From Acanthochlamys bracteata (Eukaryota > Streptophyta > Magnoliopsida > Pandanales > Velloziaceae), in NCBI GenBank assembly GCA_019914995.1, contig CM034127.1:11470001-11534000 (forward strand): DNA of 64,000 bases. Reading direction: 5' to 3'. The position numbers and the translations under genes are program-made. Shown here one piece after another: positions 50,725 through 62,870 of this stretch. Position 1 is the stretch's first letter. Each line of letters begins with the position of its first letter. The notes below the pieces were generated by a model. That model saw only the letters and a program-made list of their open reading frames with translations, was not told the origin of the DNA and did not search any database.

Positions 50725-51394
50725 ATTCGCACAGTCCGTTATCTGGTACAACTTTGAGATTGAATTTACATAGACATCCTGTAATTCGGTCTCTTCTACA
50801 TGCATGATTCAAAGAATTTTCTATTATTTGCACGAGCAATTGAACTCCTCCTGAAGGCTTATATACACTTAGCTTTAGATTGTCATGTATATATGTCGTG
50901 CACTGACCAGAATGAGCAGCTTCACTTCCGTACTAAACTTTTTAAAGAGTCTGTTGCAAGTAGAGACGTAATATATTACTCGAATACAGTCATCTCACCT
51001 ATGAATAACATCGTCGTCTCTGTTAATGCAGTGCGTCTTTGTTGTGACTACGAAAATATCTACGTAAAGATTCACAATTAAATCACACATATTAGGAAAA
51101 GCCGTAGACAGGTTTTTTTTCTTATTCAAACACTCGGAAAAAAGAATCCTTTTACATATAACAACTTCAACTCCACCAGTCAGATGGCTCAACTACAATA
51201 TTACTTTCAGTATACATGCATAAAAATTAGTTGTAACGATATGATACTAACATAAACCATAGCTCAGGTTCCAAGTCTATAAACCGGACATAACAGAGTC
51301 GGATGAAACTTTGTAGATCAGATGATAACCAACAGTAGAGAACCATTGGATAGAGGTAGAGAAAGACGAGGACTATAATTTCAGGAGAAGCTAA
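50725..51394. other. Convergent 3' spacer between zinc-finger gene and small basic protein gene
   Basis: 670 bp between two stop codons of convergent genes; it presumably holds both 3' untranslated regions. ORFs here have no recognisable domain and lack supporting splice structure. Confidence 0.55.
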
Positions 51395-51849
51395 TCAGAA
51401 GCTGCCGCAAACATTCATTCGTGTGCTGCGGCGAGCCCACTCGACTGCGTTGCCCCAGACTTGCCGCCTTCTACACTTAGTGGCATGCACACCATTGAGC
51501 ATCTCCCACATGATATGCACGTCCTCGTACTCGCACGTACGCACCTCCTTCCCCAGCCTCCTCAAGCCTTAACGAATCGCCAAGAGAGTAAAAATTTAAC
51601 AATTATGATTATGATATGCAAAGGAATAATAAGAACCAATTAGAGAAGGAAAACTGATTTAGATCAATTGCTTTTCTTCAAGGATCACAAGATCTTTAGT
51701 TTCAATTCATGGAAGAAAACTTTGGCAAAATCTAGTGAACCGATGCGAAGAGACAATTGCTAGGTACCTGTTTTGCGAACGCCGACGCGGACGGCAAGCC
51801 CGTTCCAAACTCGCTTGATCGGGAAGACAATGCGGTCCAACCAATCCAT
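51395..51849 (-). CDS. Small basic protein of unknown function, 84 residues
   Basis: Two exons on the minus strand, 51849-51768 and 51567-51395, split after the first base of a Gly codon, give an 84-residue protein. The N-terminal half reads MDWLDRIVFPIKRVWNGL, an amphipathic, Arg/Trp-rich helix; then VGVRKTGLRRLGKEVRTCEY, EDVHIMWEMLNGVH and a basic end with RRRQVWGNAVEWARRS. From memory, plants have a family of similar short proteins with a CEYEDV-type centre and no assigned function, but I cannot confirm that without a search. Start choice: an in-frame ATG lies 45 codons upstream at 51984, but the TATA box at about 51998-52004 would put the transcription start at or after it, so the 51849 ATG is preferred. 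No transmembrane segment or signal peptide in this form. Confidence 0.7.
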
Positions 51850-51997
51850 ACTCCACCGACGATAGACCAACAACAAGCTACAGACGAAACTCGAAAGAAG
51901 AAGATTAGAAAGTGGGAGAGAAAATCTTCTTCTTTTTCTTCTTTGTTTTTGTATGAAGAAGCGAAGCCAATCTTTTCCGTCCACGAACAGGGCGGCA

Positions 51998-52008
51998 CTT
52001 TATAAAAG
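51998..52008. promoter_or_regulatory. TATA motif readable on both strands
   Basis: CTTTATAAAAG gives TATAAAG on the minus strand, about 150 bp upstream of the 84-residue protein's ATG, and TATAAAAG on the plus strand. Only the minus-strand direction leads to a supported gene. Confidence 0.5.
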
Positions 52009-52326
52009 AGAACCCGCTGATGAAATTAAAATCGGTTGTGATCGGGACGTGACGCGGACGTGCTACCTACTTACTGCCGCACGCGTGTTCCTCGACTCGA
52101 GCACTGTCATTGTTTACGCGGCTTATATTTTTTGTACTGCAAAAAAAAAAGAAAACAAAAAGAAGAAAAAATTGAAAAAGAAAATAGAAGAACAAATTGG
52201 CAACTTGATTTTTCTGTGTGGTATAACTTTCTTTCTTTCCAAGTTCTAAATAGTGATTATGTCGGTGTTCCTCAGATGGACATGGGACTCGTGATCTCTG
52301 TTTGCCGTCCTTTGCGATTTGCATTA

Positions 52327-52563
52327 AGAATGTGTTTATTTTGAATTAAATTTATTTTTTTCAAATGAGTTTTAAAAAAAAAATTTAACCAAAAATAAAT
52401 ATTTAATAAAATAAGTTTATATATTATTTTATATTAATAGTAAGTTCTGAAATTAAAATAAAAAATAATGTTTGATAGAGAATTTTGTTTTAAATTTGTT
52501 TGTTTATTTTATGTTAAAAATAACTTTAAAAAATATATAACTTCAATGGTAGATAAACACGCT
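52327..52563. mobile_element. AT-rich inverted-repeat element, second subtype
   Basis: The ends GAATGTGTTTATTTTG and GTAGATAAACACGC are inverted around GTGTTTAT. It differs from the GCGTTTGG subtype in end sequence but shares the A/T-only interior. Confidence 0.4.
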
Positions 52564-52798
52564 CCAAATAAATGTTTGGCATAGTATTTTTAATTTATGT
52601 TTTTGTTTAAAATTTACTCTCAACCAATATTTTATAATAATTTTAAATATTATTTTAAAATTTAATCTTTACAATTAAATTATAATTTTAAAACTTTATA
52701 TTTTTTTGAAAGTAAAATTTTTTTTTTCTAAAACTTCTAGCAATTCCAGTATCCCCTCCATCTTGGAGGAAGGGAAGGAAATGATTGACAGAATTAGA

Positions 52799-53233
52799 CG
52801 TCTTTGGGCGTAAACTTATTTTAAAATAAATTCAAATATTAAATTTATAAATTAAAATATTTAATAAAAATAAAATTTTATATTAATTTTGTATTAAATT
52901 TAAAATTTAAAGAAAATTTAATAGAAATAATTTATTTAAATTTGATGTTAATTTATATTAAAATTGAGTTTAATAAAAGTGATATTTGAGTAATTGATAA
53001 AAGCGTTTTTTATTTTTCTCTGAATTAAACTTTTTAAACTAAAATTTTAAAATAAATTACTTTCAAAAATAATTTTGAAAATAAGTTTGATTTTTATATT
53101 TAAAATGAATTTTTAATTCAAATTTTAATTTTATAATAAACTTTTTGGTAAAATTTTATATTTACTTTAATTAAAAAAATTAAAAGTTAATTTTCAAAAA
53201 AAAAAGTAAGTTAAAAATTATTAAACACGCCTT
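52799..53233. mobile_element. AT-rich inverted-repeat element, longer copy
   Basis: About 435 bp with inverted ends (GGGCGTAAACTTATTTTAAA on the left, AAGTTAAAAATTATTAAACACGCC region on the right). The length suggests two overlapping or nested copies. Limits are approximate. Confidence 0.35.
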
Positions 53234-53512
53234 ACGGGACCCAAATAGTGCTTCTGAATCACAATTAGAACTTCTTTAAACTGTAGAATATATAAAGAAC
53301 AACAATACAAAATAAATAAAATAAAAACAAAAAACAGAAAACAAAAAGAATAAGAGAAAAAAAAGCACACTTCAAAATGCCATTATTGATCCCAATGCAA
53401 CAAAAAAGCTGCCAACCACATTGCCTTTGCTTCGCTACGACACTTCTTTATTCATCATCCTAAAAAAATTTCAAGTAATTCACAAAGCTCAATCCAATTA
53501 AAATAATTTTAG

Positions 53513-55139
53513 TTAATTGAACGCCGCGCAATTGCGTCGAATGTTGCCTCGGTTTCCGGTCTTAACTCCGACGCGACCCAATTTGGTCATAGCCGTTATG
53601 AAGGCTCGGTTAAACGCAGACGGGCTTCGAGCCCACAAGTTTACGGTCGGCCTAGACCGTCCGTCGGTGAACAAGATTTGGTCGGAAGTGAACAATCCCC
53701 TTCCGCGTTGTAAGTTCTTGAAATACTGGTTGTCGAATGTCCGTGGAGTAACTGGGTCCATCTGGATGGCGATAGCAGGGTTAACGTTCCTCGGGCACAT
53801 TTGCCTGAGCTGGGCTGCATAGTTCCGGTTTAGTGTTGCGTCAGGTCGGCGTCCGAATATCCGGTTCGAAAACTTGTTGCAGTGGGAGAAACCCAGTGTG
53901 TGCGCACCTGCAACCAATTTTGATCGTTTTGTTTGTTAATTACCAAAAAAAGTAAGCTATGGGTAAGCTATGATGAACTATGAGTTGGTTAAAAGATAAC
54001 AATCTATAAGAGGATGGATGGACGTTTGATTTAGGTCATAGGTGAACAGATTAATTGGTCCCAGGCTCAGCGGGTGCAACCCATCATATATATATATATA
54101 CGTATTGTGTCTCTTTCTTAATGTCGGGAATATTAACTTAGATCCTATGGGTAAGCTATTTTATTTAATCAGAGTCATGATGCATGATGGCGCAAACATG
54201 CGAGTGATGGATATATATGTTCTATGACTCACCACGCAAACGAGTAGACTAGCTAGCTTTTCTTTTTATCAACAAAAACTTCATTGCATGTGAAAACAAT
54301 CGACTTTCTTCAAACAGTTTCATCACTAGCTAGCTAGGTAGCTGCTGTAGTGCAAATACTTAATTACCAGAGAGGGCAATCATGTCGGTCCGAGAAAGCC
54401 CCATCCTTGCGAACCTTGCCGTCAGTTGATCCAAGTGATGAGTAGGTTCCGGTAGGTTAACGCTAGACGCTCTTGAAACCAGCCCATCCTTCCGTCCTAG
54501 CTCCACCGCGTAGGAAGGTCCACCAGCCTGATTTCATCCATTTAACATTAATTGATCGTAATTATAAACTATTACATTTTAACCAACGGCATCGACGACG
54601 TTGAATTAATGAACGGAATATGATTTCAGTACTTACAAGAGCAACTACATCCCTAGCAGCCATGGCAAGAATATCAGCACAAGAGACCTTGTTGCGACAC
54701 CGAGGGATCGCGTCAAGTGCAGCCTTTGCCTTTACAACAGTGTCGAACCCGTCACCGGCTAGAGATAAGTTATCCGGGTGGTCTTTTTCTGCCTTGTTGT
54801 TCCCAGTTGAAGCAATCATTATCGATGCATCACAACCCTTTGTAGCAAATTATCACAATCAATATACAACACATATAGCGGATCACATCAGATAAATTCT
54901 GAAGTTTAAGGTTAAGTACTTACGCTAACGGCGCAGTCATGGAAGAAGAGGCGAAGAGTGGCCGGAACGGTGACGAAGGTCTGTTGAGCCTTTTGCCTGA
55001 CGACATTCCTAACAATGTTCTCAACATTGGGGCAAATATTGGCATAGAAATTTCTCCTCAATTGAGCTGATCCTCTTTGTGGCAAGAAACAAACACTGAG
55101 TGCCAGTACCAAGATCAACGCTCTAGAGTACTTCTCCAT
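53513..55139 (-). CDS. Class III peroxidase, peroxidase 16-like, secreted
   Basis: A complete secretory heme peroxidase that oxidises phenolics with H2O2 in the cell wall or vacuole. Exons on the minus strand: 55139-54924, 54837-54637, 54527-54368 and 53907-53513, the four-exon layout common in this family, giving 323 residues. A signal peptide covers about residues 1-25, cut before QLRRNFY. The distal site RLFFHDC has Arg63 and His67; the proximal heme ligand is His195 in [11 protein letters not shown]. The eight cysteines of the fold are present (e.g. C36, C69, C202, the GCDAS and SCADIL cysteines and the near-terminal NCAAFN). The residue after HDC is Ala, where Phe is usual. The sequence follows Arabidopsis peroxidase 16 closely ([47 protein letters not shown]). 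Confidence 0.95.
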
Positions 55140-55201
55140 TAATTTTGTGAGAGCGAGATGAAATAAAAGATTGGTGAAGTAAAGAAATGAAATTCAGTCT
55201 G

Positions 55202-55209
55202 TATATATA
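55202..55209 (-). promoter_or_regulatory. TATA box of the peroxidase gene
   Basis: TATATATA, 63 bp upstream of the ATG on the minus strand, implying a leader of about 30 nt. Confidence 0.7.
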
Positions 55210-56663
55210 GGAATGAGGTTGGCTGTCGCTGTAGTTAAGTAATTAAGAAGAAAACCTAATTTGATTATAGAAATAGTTCATGGAGGTCATGCTAGAGATG
55301 ATGGTAGGGAGATCTCTAGTTTTAAAAATTAGAGAAGACAGCTACCTTCAACTAAGGTAGCAGAAAGAAATAAGAATTGGTCTTTCCCTTACATGGTTGA
55401 TGTTTGGAGTTTAAAAATAAAAATTATGTTGTTGATAGTTTTTGTTTCGATTTGGTGAAGTGAAATTGTTGTTGATAGGTTGACATTTAGATCTGGCTGA
55501 TAACGTGCATGCCATAATGACAGGGATCAAGATTAGTATCAATTGCTTTGTATGCTCTTTTTGTTACTAATTACGAATTGTACATGTGGATTAGTTAACA
55601 GTAATTATTAATAGGAATTATATGATTTTGATAAGAATGACTTTTTTTTACACTGGAAAGCAATTGATTTTTAGTTACAGTAATATAGGGATGTCTATAA
55701 GAGTGCTTACAATAAGATGCTCATTTGGAATAGAATTTAGTTTGAAATTTTTTGAGAAACAAACTTGATTTTTTTAACAAAAAGTAAATTTTAAATATAT
55801 AAAAAATTTACATGTAAAAAATACACTAATACGATCCGGCGCGCTAGGGTTAACTACCCCACATGTACTACGGGTGCGTTTGGCGCAGCTTATGAAACGC
55901 TGCTATTTAACTTTTTTCTATTTTATATTTTTTAATATATATTTTATAAGTATTTAAAAAATTTGTTTAAAAATTTAGAAAGTGTAAAAAAATTCTACGT
56001 AATGAGATCTTTTTATTGCATATTTTTATTATTTTTTTAGAAGTAAAAAAAATAAAACTCGTTTTTCAAAAGAATAAAAATATCTTTTATTTTAGAAAAG
56101 TTTTATTTCATAAGCAATCCCAAACGCGCACTACATGTGGTGGGTAAACTATAGACATAACGAAAAAAAAATCAGTGATGGCTAGTAAGTAGTAATAGAA
56201 ACATTTTTTGCACTATTAAGAATTTAAGACTGCCAAGACTTAAAAGAGAATTGTTTATTGATTCAACAACAAAAAAAAAGAATGTAACATATTTAATGTC
56301 ACATGTTTGGAGCAAATTGCATTATAGTTACTTCAACTTTTTATCATTTTCAGCTTGGTGCTTAATTTTTTCTTTATAGTTCTGAAAAGAAAGTTTATAC
56401 CGTTCTTCGAGCAAATAATTTCCGTCTAATTTCTGTATCGGTTTTATATAATAAACAATAATTGATCTAAAGTGTGGGTCAATTTTAGCCGCGTTAATCA
56501 ATTATTTTTAATTCAAGATACAATTGAATGTTAGCTAGCTACCATTATTTCACAATTTCAAATTACCCTCAATTTAAGAATCTCTAAATTGTCACAAGTT
56601 GATCAAATAACTTATCAAAACATTTTTTTGCTGAAATAACAACCATGCATGTAAGTCCTCTAA
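55210..56663. other. Intergenic region upstream of the peroxidase gene with a MITE-like copy
   Basis: No gene. It holds the peroxidase upstream region and the best-preserved member of the inverted-repeat family (55873-56131). AT-rich fragments of similar type lie near 55715-55810. Confidence 0.6.
55873..56131. mobile_element. AT-rich inverted-repeat element (MITE-like), best-preserved copy
   Basis: The left end GTGCGTTTGGCGCAGCTTAT and the right end, read inverted, TGCGCGTTTGGGATTGCTTA match over about 25 bp. The flanks read GTACTAC on the left and CACTAC on the right, a candidate short target duplication. The interior, about 210 bp of A/T, lines up block by block with 37596-37834 and 44011-44271. 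No ORF. A non-autonomous DNA transposon; superfamily not determined. Confidence 0.75.
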
Positions 56664-57086
56664 ATTAACTCTAAACAACTCCTCCGTTCGATTCTTTTGC
56701 CACTGGTTTTGGCAAGACCGATCGATACTTCGATTAAGTTCATCCTTGAAATCATAGCGCCCGTTCCGGTTCTGGGGTGTTGTTATATTGCAGTTGGAGC
56801 TGTTGTCATGCATTGTCGCTACGATAAGTTAATTGCGCTGCTCGACGAACGGTTCTTCCACCAGCGGGCGTTCGGTTTTTTAAAGGACTTTTGTGGCTTT
56901 TCAGTGTATTGGCCTGCACGTTATTTCGACATATTAGAAAAGATTGAGAAGGAAGGTGATGGTTATGCCAGGATTGAAGTAGCAAGTGTTGGATGCATGC
57001 AGCTGGAAAAGGTCTTAGAGGAATTCAAAGAATCTGTCCAACAGCAGCATGATCGAGCAGCAGCAGCAAAAAAGTACCCAAACTAA
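56664..57086 (+). other. Coding-like ORF without a clear start
   Basis: An open frame of 141 codons ends in TAA at 57084-57086. Its composition is coding-like: a hydrophobic segment (FILEIIAPVPVLGCCYIAVG), then HCRYDKLIALLDERFF, KDFCGFSVYWPARYFDILEK and a helical EFKESVQQQHDRAAAAKKY. The first ATG, at 56808, comes after the hydrophobic part and would give 92 residues. TATATTGCAG at 56784-56793 could be an acceptor, making this the last exon of a gene whose earlier exons I cannot find. No family is recognised. Confidence 0.35.
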
Positions 57087-57782
57087 CAGCAGATGCGCTA
57101 TTTACGTATAGCATTGATTCATGATCAAGAAGAATCCCTCGAGTGGTGCAGGAGCATCTACAACTCAACCAATTGAATTAATAAAGTGAGCCCTTCTCTT
57201 TATCTGGTAGAAGGCTATTGTCCAGTTTTGCTTTAACGAGTTATGGAGTTAGCTATCACTGTATGTTCATGATAAAGATGTGATTTGTGGATTTAAGGAA
57301 AAGCAGCATAGCTAGTGCGCCTATGCATATTGACAAAAATCAAATAAGCAATGTACCGTAGGAGACGCTAGAATTAGTTATTTAGAAAGTGAACTCCATC
57401 TGTCAATAAAGTTCCGTGCACAAATCTTGATCTTAATTGGTTGCGGTAGAGAAAATTTGTAAATACTTATAAAATAAATTTTAAATAAATAAAATTTAAA
57501 AAATAATAAGAATTTATTGTCTACAAATTTTTTTAATTTTTAAATTTTAAATAAATTTCATAAACTAATGTAGTAAACTATATTAAAAAATATAAAATAC
57601 AAAGTTGAAATGAAATGCTCGTAAAACTCAAATGATGTCTTAACTATTAAGTATAGATACCGGAAGTTTGTATCTGTCTTTTTCTAGAGATCGTTTAGAA
57701 GTATTTAAATAAAATTTCTTGTAAGAAAATTTAGTCTATGCTTTTCAGAAAATAATTTGATTTTTTGTTTCCAAAAAAATAA

Positions 57783-57804
57783 TATATATATATATATATA
57801 TATA
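57783..57804. repeat. (TA)n microsatellite
   Basis: About eleven uninterrupted TA units within AT-rich DNA. Confidence 0.9.
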
Positions 57805-58246
57805 ATACGTAAAATTATATATTTTTAAAATATAATAAATTAATTAAAAAAATTAAAATTAAAATAAATAAGTAATCAAGTGAAATAAAATATCAAATAA
57901 TTTAATATTTTTAGAAGACCTTTGAAAAAGCTTTAAATAAACCTTTTTTAAATAAATATATTTTACTAATATTTGAAAATAAATTATTTTATATTTCAAT
58001 AAAATAAAAGTACTAATAATATTTATAATATTTAATTTTTAAATACTTTTTAAATATCAGTTAAATTCACAAAAAAGTTTATAAATCCATATTAAAATAA
58101 AAAATTGTTGATAAACTGTTTGAAAACTAATCGGCCCTAAAACGATTTGTAGGACAACTAAAATATGAGTGACATCCGGCGAGTCAAACGGCGGTTTTCG
58201 CCATGTCAAAGTTGAATTTGTTGGCTTTTTGCATACACATAAATAA

Positions 58247-58474
58247 GAGATTGCTTTTGGTATGAAAAGAGAATATTTTTATTTTTTTTAATGAATTTTA
58301 TTTTTTTATTTTAAAAAACTAATAAAAATAAGAACTAAAATATTTTACTGTATAGAATATTTTTATATTTTAAAACTTTAAGTAAATTTTTAAGTAATTA
58401 TAAAAAATATGTTAAAAAATATAAAATATAAAATAAAATAGAATTTTTAAAAAATATTTTTTCAAACGCTCTTA
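58247..58474. mobile_element. AT-rich inverted-repeat element (MITE-like) copy
   Basis: Left AGAGATTGCTTTTGGTATGA, right TTTTTTCAAACGCTCTTAAG; the right end matches the GAGCGTTTGAAA end of the 37596 copy. The interior is A/T only. Confidence 0.5.
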
Positions 58475-58976
58475 AGTTGATAATTGGACAAAATACCGAC
58501 TAACAAAATAGTTTCCATTTTGACGACCGTAAAAGAAATCATACTGTAAATTAGACATATATTGATTATAACACATAATTAGTCGGTAAATATATTAGTG
58601 ATTTATTATGGACCAAATATTAACCGAATTTATTTGAATTGTACCGATTGAAGTTACTCATATATCGACTTAAATACTTAAAACGTATAGAAGAAATTTG
58701 TAGTAGTGAGATGCATGGATTTCCTATTAATTTCCTATTGCACAAAATACCATCTTGGTGGATAAAAGCATGAGACTCGTATGACCATACTCACTTGCAT
58801 TAAAGATTTAATCTTGAAGGAGTCTGGCTCTCAATTTTGAGCCTAGCGCAATTAGCGCGAAGACCTCGATATTTAGTCTTTTCATTTGAAGGTGTTTTAG
58901 TTAAGAGCCCATCAATGGAGAACCGTTTTTCGGCTGGAGGCCCATTGATGAGATAGTCAAATGAGAAACAGAACTG

Positions 58977-59178
58977 GGCTGTTTGGCAAAACTGTTTCAA
59001 AAAATTATTTTTTATTTTTAGTTATATTTTTTAATATAATTTTTATAAGTATTTAAAAGATTTATTTAAATATTTAAAAAATTAAAAATATATATAATAT
59101 AAAATTTTTATTATTTTTATAAAAAATAAAATTTATTTTTTATAAAAATTCTATTTTAAAATACTCCGAAACGTCCCC
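58977..59178. mobile_element. AT-rich inverted-repeat element (MITE-like) copy
   Basis: Left GGCTGTTTGGCAAAACTGTT, right TTTTAAAATACTCCGAAACG then TCCCCC, imperfectly inverted. The interior consists of TTTTAAATATTTAAAAA-type blocks. Confidence 0.45.
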
Positions 59179-60607
59179 CGGACCGAATTGCTGCATGCGT
59201 CAACAATTCACAAAAGCTTTGGAAATTTTCCGTTTGTACTTCTTGTGTTGACAAATTTTCGGTACAGAATAGTAACACAGTACCCTGTACATAAGTTTTC
59301 GAGAAACAGAAAACGAACCAATACCAAGCAAAGCCGCTTTCAGCATGCCTTACCATTACGGCAACTATAGGACGTCCGACAAAATCCATCTAATTTACCC
59401 TACCAAATTGTACACCATTCTATCTCTATCGCAGACGCGAACGTACGAAGAAAGAGAAATAACCGAATGACAAGAGCCAGATATGTAGACACCAAATAAG
59501 CACCAAACTTGTTCATTTCAAAGTTAAAAACCATATCGCACACATTGCTTTTGGTTTCTTGCTTGGTTTAGTTTCTTTCTTCTGTTAGCCTCAAATCAAA
59601 TGTACGACTGTCGGCACATATCCATAGGACCAGTTCGTCACCATTGACCAATCAATCAAACCTTCTCTGCTTCTGCAAAAAAGAGTAATTAAATATTAGA
59701 TCATAAGACTCGTATGCATGAGTTCATAAACATTTCATGAAAATTGTATATATAGGCATGTGGTTTTGTTTACCATAAAAAAAAAATGGAAGAAAGAAAG
59801 AAAGAATCAAAATGTGGATGAGTTGTAGATGCTTTTATGTACAAAATTATTTGAAGAAGAGTCCAGATTGTGGAAACATATATAACCCCACAATACCTCA
59901 AAGATTCTTTGTGTTCAAAATATAACAAAGAAAAGCAATGGTCCCTTATATTGTCTTTGTTTTGTTTCTTTTCTCCCCTTGATTTCATGAGCTTTTTATG
60001 TAGTGGGGGAAGAAGACAAATTAACAAACTAAAGAAGGGGTGTATCTATGTCGTTGATATGATATGAAGAGTAAACTCAAAGGTTTGCTAATACTATTAT
60101 TATCATTGTTCTTTATCAAAGTTGCAATCTTTGTACATATGATGAGAGGAAGAATCTTGTTAAAGTAATATGCTTAGTATTCTTTGACATTTGATATTAT
60201 TAAGAATGAGAACTAAAAAAAAGGTTATTTATGTCTTCTGGAGATCATCATCGATCATGGAAACTAAAATGAGGATCTGGTGCTTACTTCAATTTTTGAG
60301 TAAATACTAATTTGGTTGTGTTTTCCTTTAATTTGTCAAATGATGGATTTTAATCAGTAGTTAATCTTTGGGATCCAAATCATAACCTTTTGCAAGTATA
60401 CCATGGATTTTACTATCAAAATAAAAAAAAATTGCCTTTAAGTATCGTTGGAAAAAATTTGCTTCACAAATTTACTATATATATATACACGGTATATCTG
60501 AGAATGTATCTTGTTTTTATTAAGTCATCCTTGAGTCTCAACCTCAAGAATTAACTTAGAAGATCAGAGAGTCTATAATCTATATAAGCAATAATTCAGC
60601 TTTACAA

Positions 60608-60830
60608 ATAAGAGATTGTTTGGGATTGCTTATAAAAAAGATATTTTTAGTGAGAAAAAATTTGGTAAATTTTCCAAAATTTAAACTTTTTTAGATTAAA
60701 AAAAATAAATTATATATATTGATACAAATTTTATCTATATTTTATGAATCTTTAAATTTTTTTTTGTAAAATTTGTATAAAATTTATTGAGAAATAAAAA
60801 TTGAAGAAAAAAGATCAACTTTTGTAGGAT
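60608..60830. mobile_element. AT-rich inverted-repeat element (MITE-like) copy, right end unclear
   Basis: The left end TAAGAGATTGTTTGGGATTG with GCTTAT matches the inner end of the 55873 copy. The right end is diverged and only approximate. Confidence 0.4.
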
Positions 60831-62786
60831 ATGTACATAAACTTCAACAACCACCAAGAACAACATGGTGCTCCCTCATGTCAACTGAGCCTGATGCTTC
60901 ATGCCATGTACGTGCAATGATTCATTCGTTTTATATACAATACAGCTAAGCGCAAAAGGATACGGAAAGGGGAGCCAAAGAAGGCGTGTTGGTTTTTTTG
61001 TCTACTTGATTCTTAGCAGGCGTTGGATCCCATATTGCATATGCATTCCATCTACCCAAAGCGCACACACATGACAACCCAACCATTATATCAAAGATTA
61101 AGGGCGTTTTCTATTAACCAAAACTTCAATTTCTCCTATTAAATTTGAAATTTTAATAAGTTCACATATTTTAAACGTACTCGGCATGAGAAAATTAACT
61201 TCATATTGCGTCAAATTTTCTATTATAATAGGCCCAAAAAACAGAAGAAGCCGCCTAAATTTTACATGTAGAGTTATTATGTGTCAATCAGCTCAAGTTT
61301 CATAGTTTTCCAAGAGTTGCAAGTTACATAGAGCTGTCATACAATGAAGAACCTGTAATTTTTTACTTGTACTTAAATTTCAAGTAATTATTAGTTTCAT
61401 TGCCACTTTTCTCGTAAACTACATAACTATACTACTACAATTTAAAGTTACGAGAAGAAACATGTATACAAGCATGCACTAACTGTTACGAAACAGAGTT
61501 CATTTCTAGTTTACTGGGATCAATGGTGCTTTTCCAGTCCTGAATTTAACAAGCTCCTTAAACTACAATGTAGCTCATGCAATGATGCATTAGTCTAGTT
61601 CGTAGCAATGTAATTCAGGAGTTAATCATTTCGATTCTCTTTCCCTAGGTCTAGTTAATATATGTACATGTATTTTCCAATGTTTCTTGTTGAAAAATGC
61701 CACAAACGAAAAATGGTTTCAGTATACTAGCAAGCTAGAGTTTGAAATTTTAGATTGCAGCTTTTAATTGTTTCTGTTTTACTAGTGTTGGGATTGATTC
61801 AGACATTATCATGATGCATGGTTCAACTCATTAACAAAATATGAAAAAGTGGTTATAAAGCCAGACCCACTCATTGTTTAAAATTTTTTTAATCATAAAA
61901 CAGAAAACAGAAAAGACAAGTGTTTTTAAACTGGACCAGAGTCGCTAAGAAAACAATCCATATATATATCATAATTTCTGTAAAAAATATAAATCTGACT
62001 TCATGTAGTAGATAAGAACAAGCGACTGAACAGTGAATTCGTTACGCATTAAAAGCTACATGAACAAGTGGCCAGAATTCCATGATGGTCTGAACAAAAG
62101 TGAAGTATTGCTTATGATCATTAATAGTTTCTTTTGAAGTTCTGAAGTTTGGTAACAAACTTTTTCGTTTTTCAGAAAATGATAAAAAAAAATTAAAAGG
62201 TTATGACAAAAATGCATGTAATACATATGGTTTTACAACTTTTAACAAAAGATGTTATTATTTGGAAAACGTTACCAAAACATAAACGCACATAACAAAG
62301 CATCTATCTAGTAACTAGTCCAATACTTTTTTTTTGAACTAGCTAAACCACTAACGCAAAAGAAAAGAAAACAGAAACGCAACAAAAAAAGAAAAAGCAA
62401 AAAAAGAAGACGACCAATGCACTAACAATAATAATAAGTAAATAAAAGATGGCATTAATCTTGTTTCCTTTTATAGTTGCATGCTCATTAGTCTTGATTT
62501 CCGGAAAGATTCAAAAGTAGCTTTTTTTTTTCCCTATCTTCAAAACCATTAACAATTAATAATCTAATCACACCATTTTGATTCCGGTTATAATAAATCA
62601 ATCTAACTTAGCATTACTTAATAATAACCTCCAAATTTGCACAAGTCTGATACTTTTGATTTATTGACTTTGTTATTAAAAGAAAAAATAAAGAGAAGAA
62701 AAGCAAAGTAGGGGAATGATTTCTGCTCATGTTCTACTGCTCCATCCATTCTTTTTCCCTTATCTCATCGTTTAGGATTAGATTGG

Positions 62787-62870
62787 TGGGCCAGCGGAAC
62801 CTATACGGCTGCGCCTCCCCGGGCCGGCAGCGCGTGCGCCAATGCCGGCCCCTCACCCACACAACAATCA
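62787..62870. repeat. GC-rich island with a 9-bp perfect inverted repeat
   Basis: Within DNA that is otherwise mostly A/T, about 80 bp are strongly GC-rich. GGGCCGGCA (62821-62829) pairs with TGCCGGCCC (62843-62851) across a 13-nt loop GCGCGTGCGCCAA. No gene spans it; the ATG-started ORF over it (62729-62935) has no recognisable domain. Confidence 0.6.

Larger units (their letters stand above)
52009..53512. other. AT-rich intergenic region with inverted-repeat elements
   Basis: No gene. After a GC-richer promoter part up to about 52130, the region is almost wholly A/T, with inverted-repeat copies at about 52327-52563 (ends near ATGTGTTTATTTTG and GTAGATAAACACGC) and about 52799-53233 (ends near GGGCGTAAACTTA and TTAAACACGCCTTA). 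The last 150 bp would hold the 3' untranslated region of the peroxidase gene. Confidence 0.5.

Noticed and set aside
51850-51984. 45-residue N-terminal extension of the small basic protein
   Set aside because: Its ATG lies only about 14 bp from the TATA motif, so it should not be in the transcript.
51953-52249. 98-codon Lys-rich plus-strand ORF
   Set aside because: Driven by an A-rich tract across a promoter; composition explains the open frame.
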